Positions 37,798 to 51,100 are shown, numbered from the stretch's first letter. The stretch is 64,000 nt of DNA from Duganella phyllosphaerae (GCF_001758785.1 NZ_LROM01000047.1:1-64000), one strand, 5' to 3'. Program-made: numbers and translations. The notes: a model not told the origin generated them from the sequence alone.

Positions 37798-38502
37798 ATG
37801 TTATCGATTTTCTTGCGCAGCCGATTTCGCCAGCGCCAGCCAGCTTGCACGCTGGCGCTGACGCTAGTGCTGGCAGCCTGCGCGCCGCTGCCACCGCCCG
37901 CTACCGTCCCAGCTGCCGCAGCCCCTGCCGCCTCGGCAACGGCGGCGCCGCCAGCCACGCCCGCAACAGGCGCACTGGCCATCGACAGCGCCAGCTCGCT
38001 GATCGCCGTGACCGTGCGGCGCGGCGGCGTGCTGGCGCGCCTGGGCCACGATCACGTGGTGGCCGCGCGCACCATCACCGGCAGCGTCGCGCCGCAGGAC
38101 AACCGAGCCGAGTTCCAGTTCCGCCTCGACCAGATGACGGTGGACGAGCCGGCGCTGCGCCAGGTCGCCGGGCTGGAAAAGCAGCCATCGCCGGAAGCGG
38201 TGGCCGGCACCCGCACCAATATGCTGACCAAGGTGCTCGATGCCGACCGCTACCCTGTCGTCAGCGTACGCGCCGAGCGCATCACCGACGACCAGCCGCT
38301 GCGCGTGGCCATCACCCTGCACGGCGTCACCCGCGACTATCGCATCCCCGTGGTATTCAGCCGCGACGGCAGCGCCATGACGGTGAGCGGCACGGTCGAT
38401 CTGAAGCAGACCGATTTCGGGCTGGTGCCGTTTTCGGTGATGGGCGGCGCGATGGCCGTGGAAGACCGGATGGAACTGCGTTTTACCCTGGTTGCCAGAT
38501 AA
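37798..38502 (+). CDS. YceI-family lipoprotein
   Basis: 234 residues from the ATG at 37798; an in-frame ATG at 37771 has no better ribosome site. The N terminus is a lipoprotein signal with lipobox LAAC, followed by a Pro/Ala-rich linker of ~40 residues and a YceI-like beta-barrel domain (LARLGHDHVVAARTITGSV, LTKVLDADRYPVVSV, ITLHGVTRDYRIPV). YceI domains bind polyisoprenoids or other amphiphiles in a lipocalin-like fold; the ligand here is unknown. A hairpin follows directly after the stop. Confidence 0.8.
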   Translation: MLSIFLRSRFRQRQPACTLALTLVLAACAPLPPPATVPAAAAPAASATAAPPATPATGALAIDSASSLIAVTVRRGGVLARLGHDHVVAARTITGSVAPQDNRAEFQFRLDQMTVDEPALRQVAGLEKQPSPEAVAGTRTNMLTKVLDADRYPVVSVRAERITDDQPLRVAITLHGVTRDYRIPVVFSRDGSAMTVSGTVDLKQTDFGLVPFSVMGGAMAVEDRMELRFTLVAR

Positions 38503-38507
38503 AAAAA

Positions 38508-38533
38508 AGCCCGCGACACGAACGGCGCGGGCT
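38508..38533. terminator. Intrinsic terminator between the convergent YceI-like and LysE genes
   Basis: AGCCCGCG and CGCGGGCT form a perfect eight-base-pair stem with a ten-base loop. Eight A residues immediately to the left give a T-tract for leftward transcripts, so it should terminate the LysE-family gene; it may also serve the YceI-like gene. Confidence 0.8.
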
Positions 38534-38624
38534 GAAGGATTTCAAATCGGGAGAGACTTGAAAGAGCGAGATCAGTATCTCCCCCCAACATGACCGCGTG
38601 ATGACATGCACGCATCAAAAAACA

Positions 38625-39254
38625 TCAGCGCGAAATAATCAGCTTCAGCCCCAGGCCCACGAATACCGCCCCCGCCACCCGGTCCATCCACGTGCCGGCG
38701 CCGGGATGGCGGTTGATCCACGCGCCCACCGCACCGGAAAAATAGCCGAGCAGCGAAAACAGCACCGCCGCCTGTGCCGTGAACAGCAGGCCCAGTTGTG
38801 CGGTCTGCCAGCTCACATCGCCGCGTTCGGCCACCACGAACTGCGGCAGGAACGACAGGAAGAACAGCACGACCTTCGGATTGATGGCATTGGCGAGCAG
38901 GCCCTTGGCGAACAGCCGTCCCAGGCTTTCGTCGGGCAGGCTGGTGTGCGCTACCCGCGCCCCGCCCCGGCTGCGCAGCGCACCGATGCCGAGCCACACC
39001 AGGTAAGCGCCGCCGATGATCTTCAGTGCGCCGAACGCGGTGGGAGAAGCGGCGATCAGCGCGCTCACGCCCAGCGCGGCCAGCACGGTGTGGCTCAAAC
39101 AGCCCAGCGCGCAGCCGATACCGAACACCATGCCCTGGCGGCGCCCGCGCGAGACACCCACGCTGAGCACCATCAGGTTGTCCGGTCCCGGCGAAATCGT
39201 GATGAGCAAGGCGGCGCTGAGAAAGCCGATGAACTGTTCTGGCGAAATTAACAT
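38625..39254 (-). CDS. LysE/RhtB-family amino-acid exporter
   Basis: 209 residues with about six membrane helices. The N-terminal signature LLITISPGPDNLMVLSVGVSRGRRQGM is characteristic of LysE/RhtB proteins (cut here across two fragments: LLITISPGPDN and GVSRGRRQGM), as is NAINPKVVLFFLSFLPQFV (NPK). These proteins export amino acids or related metabolites by proton exchange; the substrate cannot be assigned. It stands alone, convergent to the YceI-like gene and divergent from the 7TMR-DISM kinase. Confidence 0.9.
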   Translation of the reverse strand: MLISPEQFIGFLSAALLITISPGPDNLMVLSVGVSRGRRQGMVFGIGCALGCLSHTVLAALGVSALIAASPTAFGALKIIGGAYLVWLGIGALRSRGGARVAHTSLPDESLGRLFAKGLLANAINPKVVLFFLSFLPQFVVAERGDVSWQTAQLGLLFTAQAAVLFSLLGYFSGAVGAWINRHPGAGTWMDRVAGAVFVGLGLKLIISR

Positions 39255-39420
39255 GAGGGGCTAGGCAAGGACTGGAAGCGGTGATGATAACTGTCGCATT
39301 GTTATGTTACAACCACATCATATTTTCTGAAACCAATATGTTCTCGTATAAAATGACCGGATTCCTGCCTCCGCGACGGCGGCTCGGCATCCATCCATAT
39401 CAATAACCAAAGCTTGCACG

Positions 39421-42300
<2,880 letters not shown>

Positions 42301-42370
42301 AACGTCGCCTGCAAGCGCGGCGGTTTTGCGCGACAATGACGGCCTCAGTCACAGCAAGCATCGGATGCGC

Positions 42371-43759
42371 ATGAGTGTTACCACCAACCCGGCCTCGCTG
42401 GCCGACCGCGACGGCCTGCCGCCCGATGCCCGGCGCTGGGCCATGCTCTCGGTCGCCATCGGCGTGGGCATGGCCTCGCTCGACACGGCGATCGCCAACA
42501 CCGCGCTGCCGGCCATTGCCGAGCAGTTGAATGCCACCCCGGCCGCCTCGGTCTGGATCATCAATGTCTACCAGCTGGCGATGGTCGCCACCCTGCTCCC
42601 CTTCGCTGCACTGGGCGAAGTGATCGGCTACCGCAAGGTGGCCATCTTCGGCATGGCGATGTTTACGCTGGCGTCGCTGGCGTGCGCGCTGGCGTGGTCG
42701 CTGCCGTCGCTGGTGGTGGCGCGGCTGTTCCAGGGCGTGGGGGGCGCGGCGCTGATGGGCGTGAACACCGCGCTGCTGCGGGCGATCTATCCGGCCAAGC
42801 TGGCCGGGCGTGGCTTCGGTTTCAATTCGCTGGTGGTGGCCACGTCGTTCGCCATCGGGCCCACTGCCGCCTCGCTGATCCTGTCGGTGGCCTCGTGGCC
42901 CTGGCTGTTCGCCATCAACGTGCCGCTGGGCCTGCTGGCGATTGTCATGGCGCGCCGCGCGCTGCCCGCCACCGCGCTGGCCGGCCACAAGATCGACGTG
43001 CTCACCGTGGTGTACAACATGCTCGCGTTTGGCCTGTTGATACTGGCCTTCGGCGAAGGCGCCCACCTGCAGAGCTGGCATACCCTGGCGCCGGAAATTG
43101 CGCTGACCGTGCTGTTTTTCGTGCTGCTGCTGCGGCGCCAGGCCGGCCACTCGGCGCCGATGCTGCCGGTGGACCTGTTCCGCCGGCCGCTGTTCGCGCT
43201 GTCGTCGCTCACCGCCATGTGCACCTTTGCCGCGCAGGGCCTGGCGTTCGTGTCGCTGCCGTTCTTCTTCGAACACACCCTGGGCCGCTCGCCGATCGAG
43301 ACGGGATTCCTGATGACGCCGTGGGCGGTGCTGGTGGCGGTGATGGCGCCGATTGCCGGGCGCCTCAGCGATAAATATTCGCCCGGTGTCCTCGGCGGTA
43401 TCGGCCTGGCGCTGCTATCTTCCGGCCTGGTGGCCATGCTGATGCTGCCGGCAGCGCCCACCGCGTTCGACATCGGCTGGCGCATGGCGTGGTGCGGCAT
43501 CGGCTTCGGCTTTTTCCAGGCGCCCAATTTGAAGGCCATCATGGGCAGCGCACCCAAGTCGCGCGCCGGCAGCGCCAGCGGCATCGTCGCCACCTCCCGC
43601 CTGACCGGCCAGGCCACCGGCGCCGCGCTGGTGGCCTGGTGCTTTACCATTTCGGCTGCCAACGGCACCCGCTACGCGCTGATGCTGGGCGCGGCGTTTG
43701 CCGGCGTGGCATGCATCGCCAGCTTCTCGCGGATGGCGTTTGCTGCGGAAGCCGACTAA
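42371..43759 (+). CDS. MFS drug-efflux transporter, DHA2-like (14-helix type)
   Basis: About 462 residues starting MSVTTNPASL (an ATG two codons earlier, 42365, is equally possible; no strong ribosome site). Motif LDTAIANTALPAIAEQL and the next-helix WIINVYQLAMVATLLPF are typical of DHA2/EmrB-QacA-type pumps, with motif A as GEVIGYRKVAIFG and motif C-like GVGGAALMGVN. The length is short for a 14-helix pump, but the N-terminal signature is clear. Probable role is export of toxic organics. It ends overlapping the convergent LysR gene by four bases. Confidence 0.85.
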   Translation: MSVTTNPASLADRDGLPPDARRWAMLSVAIGVGMASLDTAIANTALPAIAEQLNATPAASVWIINVYQLAMVATLLPFAALGEVIGYRKVAIFGMAMFTLASLACALAWSLPSLVVARLFQGVGGAALMGVNTALLRAIYPAKLAGRGFGFNSLVVATSFAIGPTAASLILSVASWPWLFAINVPLGLLAIVMARRALPATALAGHKIDVLTVVYNMLAFGLLILAFGEGAHLQSWHTLAPEIALTVLFFVLLLRRQAGHSAPMLPVDLFRRPLFALSSLTAMCTFAAQGLAFVSLPFFFEHTLGRSPIETGFLMTPWAVLVAVMAPIAGRLSDKYSPGVLGGIGLALLSSGLVAMLMLPAAPTAFDIGWRMAWCGIGFGFFQAPNLKAIMGSAPKSRAGSASGIVATSRLTGQATGAALVAWCFTISAANGTRYALMLGAAFAGVACIASFSRMAFAAEAD

Positions 43760-44652
43760 TAGTCCTTCATCGCTTCCTCCAGCGCATCGAGGAAAACCCG
43801 GGTTTTGGCCGGCATCAGCCGCCGCCCCGGGAACACCGCCCACGCCGTCACCTGCGGGAACGACCACTCGGGCAGCACCCGCACCAGCTTGCCCTGCTCC
43901 AGGTAAGGCCGCGCGATCGGTTCGGTGGATGCGCCGATGCCGATGCCGGTGCTGGCCATGCGCATCAGCAGCTCCGGCGAATTGGCCAGCACCCGCACCG
44001 GCAGCTCGCGCTCCCACAGCACCTTGCCACGCGTGAGCGGCCAGCGCACCAGGCCGTTGATACGCGGCGGCAGACTCAGTAAATCATGGCGGAACAGGTC
44101 ATCGGGATGCTCGGGCAGGCCGCGCATGCTGGCGTAGCCGGGCGCAGCGTACAGTCCCAGCCCGCTGCGCAGGATGCGGCGCGCAGCCAGCGTGGCGTCG
44201 TCAGGCAGGTCGCCCATGCGGATCGCCAGGTCGAAGTTTTCCGCCACCAGGTCCACCCGACGCGGCGACAGGTCGAGCTCCAGCGAGATGGCCGGGTATC
44301 TGGCTAAAAACCCCGCCACTATTTCACTTAGCCCCAGGTCGAAGAAATCGGCTGGCATCGACACCCGCAGCAAGCCGCTCGGCGCCCCCTGGCGGTGCTG
44401 CGCCAGCGCGCCGGCCGCCTCGGTTTCGTCGGCCACGCGGCGCGCGTGCTCGAGCAGGATCGAACCGAATTCGGTCAGCACCAGCTTGCGCGTGGTGCGC
44501 TGGAGCAGGCGCTCGCCCAGGTGGCCCTCGAGCAGCGAGATGCGGCGCGAGACGGTGGACTTGGGCAGCTGCACGCGCTCGGCCGCCAGGCTGAAACTGC
44601 CGCATTCGACGATGCGGGCGAACAGCAGCAGGTCGGCGGGATCGATATCCAT
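43756..44652 (-). CDS. LysR-family transcriptional regulator
   Basis: 298 residues. The N-terminal winged helix (LLLFARIVECGSFSLAAERV, LPKSTVSRRISLLE) and the periplasmic-binding-protein-like effector domain (LLRVSMPADFFDLGL onwards) are canonical for LysR regulators of the AaeR/DmlR-like branch. It is divergent from azoR across 113 bp, so it most likely controls azoR and pirin and its own gene; the inducer is probably an electrophile or quinone, judged only from its neighbours. Confidence 0.92.
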   Translation of the reverse strand: MDIDPADLLLFARIVECGSFSLAAERVQLPKSTVSRRISLLEGHLGERLLQRTTRKLVLTEFGSILLEHARRVADETEAAGALAQHRQGAPSGLLRVSMPADFFDLGLSEIVAGFLARYPAISLELDLSPRRVDLVAENFDLAIRMGDLPDDATLAARRILRSGLGLYAAPGYASMRGLPEHPDDLFRHDLLSLPPRINGLVRWPLTRGKVLWERELPVRVLANSPELLMRMASTGIGIGASTEPIARPYLEQGKLVRVLPEWSFPQVTAWAVFPGRRLMPAKTRVFLDALEEAMKDY

Positions 44653-44765
44653 GATGATTGTTCCACTGGTGAGTTAATGTTATCCATTTTAAGGGATTCC
44701 GCATTGGTTTTGAAACGATTAAAGTCACTCCATCGCAGCACCTAACCAACACCAGGAGCCCCACC

Positions 44766-45365
44766 ATGAATATCTTGCAAATCAACTCCAGCGCCCGCAG
44801 CACCGGTTCCGAATCGACCCGCCTGGCCGACGCCATCGTCGCCAAACTGCAGGCCGCCAACGCCGGCGCCGTCGTTACCCGCCGCGACCTGGCCGCCAAC
44901 CCGCACCCGGTGCTGGACGAAGCCGCACTGCAAGCGCTGTTCACCCCGGCCGACCAGCGCAGCGCCGAACAGGCGGCCCGCGTGGCGCTCGACGACGCCC
45001 TGATCGCCCAGGTGCAGGCGGCCGACGCCATCGTGATCGGCGCGCCGATGTACAACTTCGGCATCACGGTGCAACTGAAAGCCTGGTTCGACGCGATTGC
45101 CCGCGCCGGCGTCACCTTCAAATACGGCGCCACCGGGCCGGTCGGCCTGGTCACCGGTAAAAAAGTGTATGTCGCAATCGCCCGTGGCGGTTTTCACCGC
45201 GATGGTCCGAGCGACACCCAGCTGCCGCACCTGAAGATGTTCCTGGCGTTCCTGGGCATGACCGATGTGCAGTTCGTGTACGCGGAAGGCATGGGCATGG
45301 GTCCGGAGGCGGTGGCCAAGGCGCAAGCGCAGGCCGACGCCGACATCAACGCAGTACTGGTTTGA
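44766..45365 (+). CDS. azoR: FMN-dependent NADH-azoreductase
   Basis: 199 residues beginning [20 protein letters not shown]. The flavodoxin-like fold signatures of AzoR are visible: phosphate-binding [27 protein letters not shown] and [16 protein letters not shown]. It reduces azo dyes and quinones using NADH; in vivo it is generally linked to quinone stress. It follows the divergent LysR regulator, and the pirin gene follows 19 bp later in an apparent operon. Confidence 0.93.
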   Translation: MNILQINSSARSTGSESTRLADAIVAKLQAANAGAVVTRRDLAANPHPVLDEAALQALFTPADQRSAEQAARVALDDALIAQVQAADAIVIGAPMYNFGITVQLKAWFDAIARAGVTFKYGATGPVGLVTGKKVYVAIARGGFHRDGPSDTQLPHLKMFLAFLGMTDVQFVYAEGMGMGPEAVAKAQAQADADINAVLV

Positions 45366-45384
45366 ATTTAAAAGGAGCAGCGCC

Positions 45385-46266
45385 ATGAACAACGTAGCAA
45401 GCGATACCGTCACCCGCGAACGCGGCGTGGAACGCGTGCTGGCCGGCCAGGCCGTGATGGATGGCGCGGGCGTGAAAATCAACCGCGTGGTCACCCAGCC
45501 GCTGCAACGCCGGCTCGACCCGTTCCTGATGCTCGACAATTTCGCCAGCGGCGAAGCCAACGACTACATCGCCGGCTTCCCCAGCCATCCGCACCGGGGC
45601 TTCGAGACCGTGACCTATATGCTCGAGGGCCGCATGCGCCACCGCGACAGCGCCGGCAACGAGGGCTTGCTGACCAACGGCGGCGTGCAATGGATGACCG
45701 CCGGTCGCGGCGTGATCCACTCGGAGATGCCCGAGCAGCAGGAAGGCCGGATGGAAGGTTTTCAATTGTGGCTCAACCTGCCGGCCAGGAACAAGCTGCG
45801 CGAACCGTGGTACCGCGACTTCAACGGCGACGAGCTGCCGCGCTTCGTCACCGCCGCCGGTGTCCAGGTCAAGGTCATCGCCGGCAGCAGCCACGGCGTG
45901 GCGGGGGCGGTGCAGCGGGAGGTGACCGAACCGATTTACCTCGACGTCGAGGTGCCGGCCGGCGCGTCGTTCAGCCAGGTGCTGCCTCCAGGGCACAATG
46001 CCTTCGTGTTCGTGTATCGCGGCCTGGTGCGGGTGGGCGACAAGGACGTGGCGGCCGGGCGCATGGCGATCCTGGCCAACACCGAGGGCGCGGACGGCAT
46101 CAACGTCCACGCGCTGGATGCCAGCCGTTTCATCCTGGTGGCCGGCAAGCCGCTCAACGAACCGATCGCGCAATACGGCCCGTTCGTGATGAACACCCAG
46201 GCCGAGGTGTTCCAGGCGGTGGAGGATTTCCGCAGCGGCAAGCTGGGCGAAGAAACGCACGCATGA
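45385..46266 (+). CDS. Pirin-family protein (cupin, possible quercetinase-like)
   Basis: 293 residues from the ATG at 45385 with AAGGAG upstream. The pirin N-terminal cupin is clear: LDPFLMLDNFASG, FPSHPHRGFETVTYMLEG, RHRDSAGNEGLL and MTAGRGVIHSEMPE, with the His and Glu metal ligands conserved. A second cupin-like half follows (VFVYRGLVRVGDK). Pirins bind Fe or other metals; some act as quercetin dioxygenases or redox sensors. The operon with azoR and a LysR regulator suggests a response to electrophiles. Confidence 0.93.
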   Translation: MNNVASDTVTRERGVERVLAGQAVMDGAGVKINRVVTQPLQRRLDPFLMLDNFASGEANDYIAGFPSHPHRGFETVTYMLEGRMRHRDSAGNEGLLTNGGVQWMTAGRGVIHSEMPEQQEGRMEGFQLWLNLPARNKLREPWYRDFNGDELPRFVTAAGVQVKVIAGSSHGVAGAVQREVTEPIYLDVEVPAGASFSQVLPPGHNAFVFVYRGLVRVGDKDVAAGRMAILANTEGADGINVHALDASRFILVAGKPLNEPIAQYGPFVMNTQAEVFQAVEDFRSGKLGEETHA

Positions 46267-46293
46267 ACCCTACATGACCAACCGCAGCCAACC

Positions 46294-46323
46294 GGGGTCG
46301 GACCCTGTCCAGGGTCCGACCCC
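46294..46323. repeat. REP-like perfect palindrome GGGGTCGGACCCTG / CAGGGTCCGACCCC
   Basis: Two perfect 14-base arms are separated by only two bases (TC). It lies 28 bp after the pirin stop. Each arm is itself a near inverted repeat (GGGTCGGACCC). Such GGGGTC-type palindromes recall the repetitive extragenic elements seen in many Oxalobacteraceae genomes, from memory. There is no T-tract, so it could be a REP element or a rho-independent-like stem. Confidence 0.75.
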
Positions 46324-46384
46324 ATGCGGCGGCGCAAGCATGACCGTGACCGTTTGCCGGGTTAATCTCGGATAAAATACGCCG

Positions 46385-46852
46385 ATGAACCCCTTATTCC
46401 TGAAATGGCTGCGCAAGCTGAGCTACATGCTCGGCTTTGAAACGGTATCGTCCTTCCCGCCCGGCCATCCGTACGAACGCACGCGCTGGAACGGCGCCTA
46501 CTTCGACATTGCGTCCTACGTCAAACCCGACCAGATCGAACAGCGCCTGTGCGAGGCGATTGCCAACACGCCGCTGGTGTTCGGGCAGATCGACAATCCC
46601 ACGCCGCGCATGCAGCGCGCGCTGCTGGCTGTGCTGGAAGAACGCATGCGCCACAACCGCGGCCGCGCCACCGAGCTGGCCGTGCAACTGGTGCACGCCT
46701 ACGACAGCGCCCACATCACCGAAGTCATCCCCGGCCTGCGCGCCCAAGTGGCCGGCACCCGCCACGACGACATCGCCGAACGCGCCCGCAGCGTGATGGC
46801 ATTCCTCTCCTCCACCCACTCGCCTTTCGACGTCATCGACATGAAAGCCTGA
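46385..46852 (+). CDS. Conserved hypothetical protein
   Basis: 155 residues, soluble, starting MNPLFLKWLRKLSYML. Not assigned to a family. Features seen: an amphipathic, basic N-terminal helix, then a mostly helical protein with mixed charge (QLVHAYDSAHITEVIPGL, RARSVMAFLSSTHSPFDV). Composition and codon use match the GC-rich neighbours, so it is likely a real gene. The ribosome site is weak; TAAAAT lies seven bases before the ATG and could be a -10 element of a near-leaderless transcript. Convergent to the DUF1906 gene 10 bp away. Confidence 0.6.
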   Translation: MNPLFLKWLRKLSYMLGFETVSSFPPGHPYERTRWNGAYFDIASYVKPDQIEQRLCEAIANTPLVFGQIDNPTPRMQRALLAVLEERMRHNRGRATELAVQLVHAYDSAHITEVIPGLRAQVAGTRHDDIAERARSVMAFLSSTHSPFDVIDMKA

Positions 46853-46862
46853 AGCGCCTGAT

Positions 46863-47951
46863 TTATAGGATCTGGAAGAAGCCGGTAGGCCAGCCCTCAT
46901 TGCTGCGCGCCAGTTCGACATGGATGCGGCGGCCATCATCGACCGGCAGCACCGCCGGCGCCAGCTGCTTGAGGTTGAACGACTCGAACTTCGGCGCTTC
47001 CGGCGCCGACGGTGTGTTGTCCGGCGCCGGCGCCAGCCAGCTCAGCGTGGCCAGGCCAACACTGACCATCGCCTCGCAACACGCAGCCGAACCGTACACC
47101 CCCACCTGGTACACCGGCTCGCCCGGCCGGGCCGCCTTGAACGCCTGGTTGACGCCCTCGAAATAGCGCGTGATCGGACCGGCAATATCGTCGGCGTTGG
47201 GATTGCAATCGACCTCGAAATAAATCGCCGAGCCGGAAGGCTGGGTAATGCCCGACTGCGCCATCAAATAAGCGGCGGCGCCATCGGCCATGCCCTGGGC
47301 CCGGCTGAACGAATGCAGGTGGGCGCCGATGGTCTCCCACACCACGCCGATGTGGATGCCGGCATCGGTCAGCGCCCGCGCTTCGGCCATCGACAAATTC
47401 TTGCCCGCGCTGTGGCTGTAGTAGCGGATGGCAAAATCGACACCCTGTTGCTTGATTGCTATTGCGTGCTGCGTCAGTTCGAAAGCGGCTTTGACGCCGG
47501 TCATGACAACCATGGGTACTCCTGCAGGAATGGTGGATGAAGGCGCGGGAACCGACCGCAGGCTTGGCATCGGACCAGCCAAAGGCTCCGGCTCGGCGCG
47601 CTCGATGCGCACCCGGTAGCCGTGCACCGGTATGCGGATGCGCAGCGGATTGCCACGCCCCTCGCCGGCGTAGTACTGGCCGAGCTTGCTCCGCAAGCGC
47701 ACCAGTTGCAGCCCGACCACCGGGTCGTCGGCGGGATCGAAGGCAGCAGGCGAACGGCCGAATACCTCGACCCCGATCGAGTAAGCACTGTAGAGCTGCG
47801 CGTGGCGGTGACTGACCAGGTAATCGAGCAGCTGGCAGCTGGCGCCGGCGTGGGCGAAGGCGCGACTGACCGCGATCCGATGCAGTTCGGCGCGCACATC
47901 GTTGGGATGCGGATCGCTGGCGCCCAGCGGCGCGCTGCGTGCTGATGTCAC
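46863..47951 (-). CDS. Winged-helix-like N-terminal segment fused to a DUF1906 glycoside-hydrolase-like domain
   Basis: 362 residues starting at GTG (47951), no strong ribosome site. Residues about 25-105 (LLDYLVSHRHAQLYSAYSIG, VEVFGRSPAAFDPADDPVV, LRSKLGQYYAG...NPLRIRIPVHGYRV) match the N-terminal segment found in many regulator and TPR proteins with KEYTIGVEVFGR-like motifs, thought to be winged-helix-like. A short Pro-rich linker leads to residues about 145-355, which resemble the DUF1906/Rv2525c-like TIM-barrel domain (VDFAIRYYSHSAGKNLSMAEA, GSAIYFEVDCNPNADD). No signal peptide or membrane helix is visible, which is unusual for a wall-hydrolase-like domain. Divergent from the STAND gene across 179 bp. 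Function unknown. Confidence 0.72.
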   Translation of the reverse strand: MTSARSAPLGASDPHPNDVRAELHRIAVSRAFAHAGASCQLLDYLVSHRHAQLYSAYSIGVEVFGRSPAAFDPADDPVVGLQLVRLRSKLGQYYAGEGRGNPLRIRIPVHGYRVRIERAEPEPLAGPMPSLRSVPAPSSTIPAGVPMVVMTGVKAAFELTQHAIAIKQQGVDFAIRYYSHSAGKNLSMAEARALTDAGIHIGVVWETIGAHLHSFSRAQGMADGAAAYLMAQSGITQPSGSAIYFEVDCNPNADDIAGPITRYFEGVNQAFKAARPGEPVYQVGVYGSAACCEAMVSVGLATLSWLAPAPDNTPSAPEAPKFESFNLKQLAPAVLPVDDGRRIHVELARSNEGWPTGFFQIL

Positions 47952-48130
47952 ACTTAATGCAACAGGGTAAGCAGAATGTTTAATAGTTTCTCCAGCTTAA
48001 TGTTATATTCTCAAAAATCATGCAGGGATGAAAGAACTTTACCCGCGCAGCATGAAACCGGCCTTCTGGAAACCTTCTTGGCCATAAGTCTTTGATTAAT
48101 ATCGATTTAATTTTTGCGTAGAAGGTCAGT

Positions 48131-51100
48131 TTGAACCATAAGAGCTTCCGCTTTGGCCAATGGCGCGTCGATCCCGCCACCAATACGCTCAACTCGGGTG
48201 AACTCAGCAGGCAGATCGAGCCGCGCGCGATGGATGTTTTGTTACATTTGGCGCGGCATCCGCATACCGTCATTGCGGCCGACGCCCTGCTTGACGCCTG
48301 CTGGGGCGAGACTCCGGCCAGCGACAACGCGGTGCATAAAATCATCACCCAGTTGCGCCGCGCGCTCGACGATTCGGCCTCCGATCCGCGCTATATCGAG
48401 ACCATCCGCAAGCGCGGCTACCGCCTGGTGGCCGAGCTCAGCTACGAGGATGACGTCAGCCAGGGCAGCTGGATCCACGCCTCGCCGTTCCGTGGCCTGG
48501 AAGCTTTCGAGGAACAACACGCGGCGATTTTCTACGGCCGCAAGGTCAGCGTGGACCGCCTGGTGCAGGTGGTGGTTCAGCAAGTCCAGGCCGCGTGCGC
48601 GCTGGTCGTGGTGCTGGGGCCGTCCGGCGCCGGCAAGACTTCGCTGATCCAGGCCGGACTGATTCCCGCCCTGAAAGCGGGCGCGGCCCCGGCCGAAGCA
48701 GGCATCACGATCACCGACCATGTGCAGATCGATTGCGCCGACATGGGGCAGTCCGGCCTGCTTGAAACCCTGGGCAGCACCCTGCTCGACGCCGAAATCG
48801 ACGGCCGCCAGTTATTCGAAAACACCAGCGCGGCCGCGCTGGCAAGCTACATGGCGCAGGATATGCCGGGCCTGGTGGCCCACTTGCAAGCCGCGCTGCC
48901 GAGCCTGCGGCTGGCGCTGTTCATCGACCGCTTCGAAGCGATCTTCCGCCTGCCGCACGTGACTGCCGGGGAACGCGAAGTCTTCATCGACGTGCTGGAC
49001 CAGTTGGCGCGCTCGGGCTGCCTGTTGCTGATCCTGGCCTGCCGCAACGACTTTTACCCGCAGTTGACCGCTTATCCGGTCCTGATGAACGTCAAACTGC
49101 GCGGCGGCCACTTCGACCTGGCGCCGCCCGGCAGCGCCGACATCGCCCAGATCGTGCGCCACCCGGCCCAGGCCGCCCAGCTGCGCTACACGGTGGACGA
49201 ACACGGCGAAGCGCTCGACGACGTGTTGTGCAGCGCCGCCCGGTCCGGCCCCGACACCCTGCCCCTGTTGCAATACTGCCTGCAAGAACTCTACCGCCAG
49301 CGCACCGACAGCGGCGAGCTGACCCACGCCGCCTTCCACGCCATGGGCGGCCTGGAAGGCGCCATCGGCGCCCGCGCCGAGCAAGTCATCTCGAGCCTGG
49401 GCCCGGCGCAGATCGCCGCCCTGCCGCAACTGCTGTCGCGCCTGGTGCTGGTGGCCGAAGACGACACCACGGTCACCTCGCGCCGCGTGCCGTGGTCTGA
49501 TGTCACCAACGACGACGAGCTAAAACTGGTGCAGGCGCTGGTGGACGCCCACCTGTTCGTGAGCGACCTGCACGGCGGCGCCCCGGCCTTCGGCATCGCC
49601 CACGAAGCACTGCTGCGGCGCTGGCCGCGAGTGGTGGCATGGGTGGAAGAACACCGCCAGTGGCTGCAAACCCGCAGCCGCATCAGCGCGCAGGCACGGC
49701 GCTGGCAAGACAGCGGCCGCAAGCGCGATATGTTGCTGCCGTCAGGTACGCAGGCGAACCAGGCGCGGGAGCTGGTCACGACCACGGCGCTCAGTTTTAC
49801 GCCCGAAGAACGCGGCTTCATCGACCTGTCGTTGGCCGGCGCCAGGCGCGCCGAGCGCCTGCGCCTGGGCGTGATGATCGTGATGGCCTGCCTGGCGTTG
49901 TTGGCCGCAGGGATGGGACTGAAGGCGCGCTCGGCGCAGGTGGAGGCCGAGGCGCACCGGACCGAGGCCGAGGGGTTGATGGGGTTTATGCTGGGGGAGT
50001 TTGTCGAGAAGTTACGGCCGTTGGGGAAGCTCGATTTGCTCGATACGGTGAGTACCAGGGCGCTGTCGTATTTATCTTCGCCCCGACATTCAAATGACAA
50101 CGAAGTTGCCCTGACTCAACGCGCGAGATCTTTATTAGTAGTGGGCGAGGTTCTTAACTCCAGGGGAGATTCCGCTGGTGGAATCACGGCACTGTTGGCT
50201 GGGAGAAATATTCTGAGTGAGCTTCTAGAGAATCATCCGGAAAATGCTCAGCTTCTGAAAAGCACTGGCGAAAATGCTTTCTGGCTCGGACAAATATATT
50301 TTAATGATAGAAATTGGCCTGAAGCTAAAAAATACTTTGATGAGTATCGTTTGATCAGCGATCGGAGAGCTGCCTTAGCGCCAAAAGACATCGACAGCTG
50401 GCTTGAACAGTCATTCGCTCATAACAGTTTAGGCAGCGTTGCTTTGAGAGAGGGCAATCTTGAGGAAGCTGCAATTTCTTTTGCACATTCTGTCAGTTTA
50501 AAGACGCAGGCCTATGCTAAAAAACCAGGGGACAAAAAAATTGCATCTGCACTCGCCGATAGTCTTTCTTGGCAGGCAAGCGTTCAGCTTCAATTAGGGC
50601 TATTTTCCAAAGTTGATTCTTTACAAACAATCCAGATCTCATTACTGCGCCAGCTCTGCCGAGATTTTCCAAATGAAACAGTTTGGACAAAGGAACTTGG
50701 TTCGGCGCTTGGTCGAAGATCGGATTTAAAGCGAGCTCAGGGAGAGATGCAAGCGAGCCGTGAAAGTGCGTCCGAATCGTACTCGCTTCTGAGAACTGCT
50801 GCCGAGAAAGATCCTAGCAATCGATATTGGCAACAACTAATGTACGTCGCTGAGCTTTGGCTTATTGATATAGATGCGCTCAAAGAGACATCAGAGCAGT
50901 CCGTTGCCCGACTGACCCGCTTGCACTCAAACCTAACCAATCTGGCAAAAAAAGAACCCAATAAAGTCGGAGTCCAGGTTGCTTTAGCAAATGTACAAAT
51001 CAGTAAGGCAAGCTCATATATAAAGATGGGGAAGTTTCAAGAGGCAACTAATGATTTAGCGAATGCAATGCAAATTCTTGAAAATCAACATAGAAATTTC

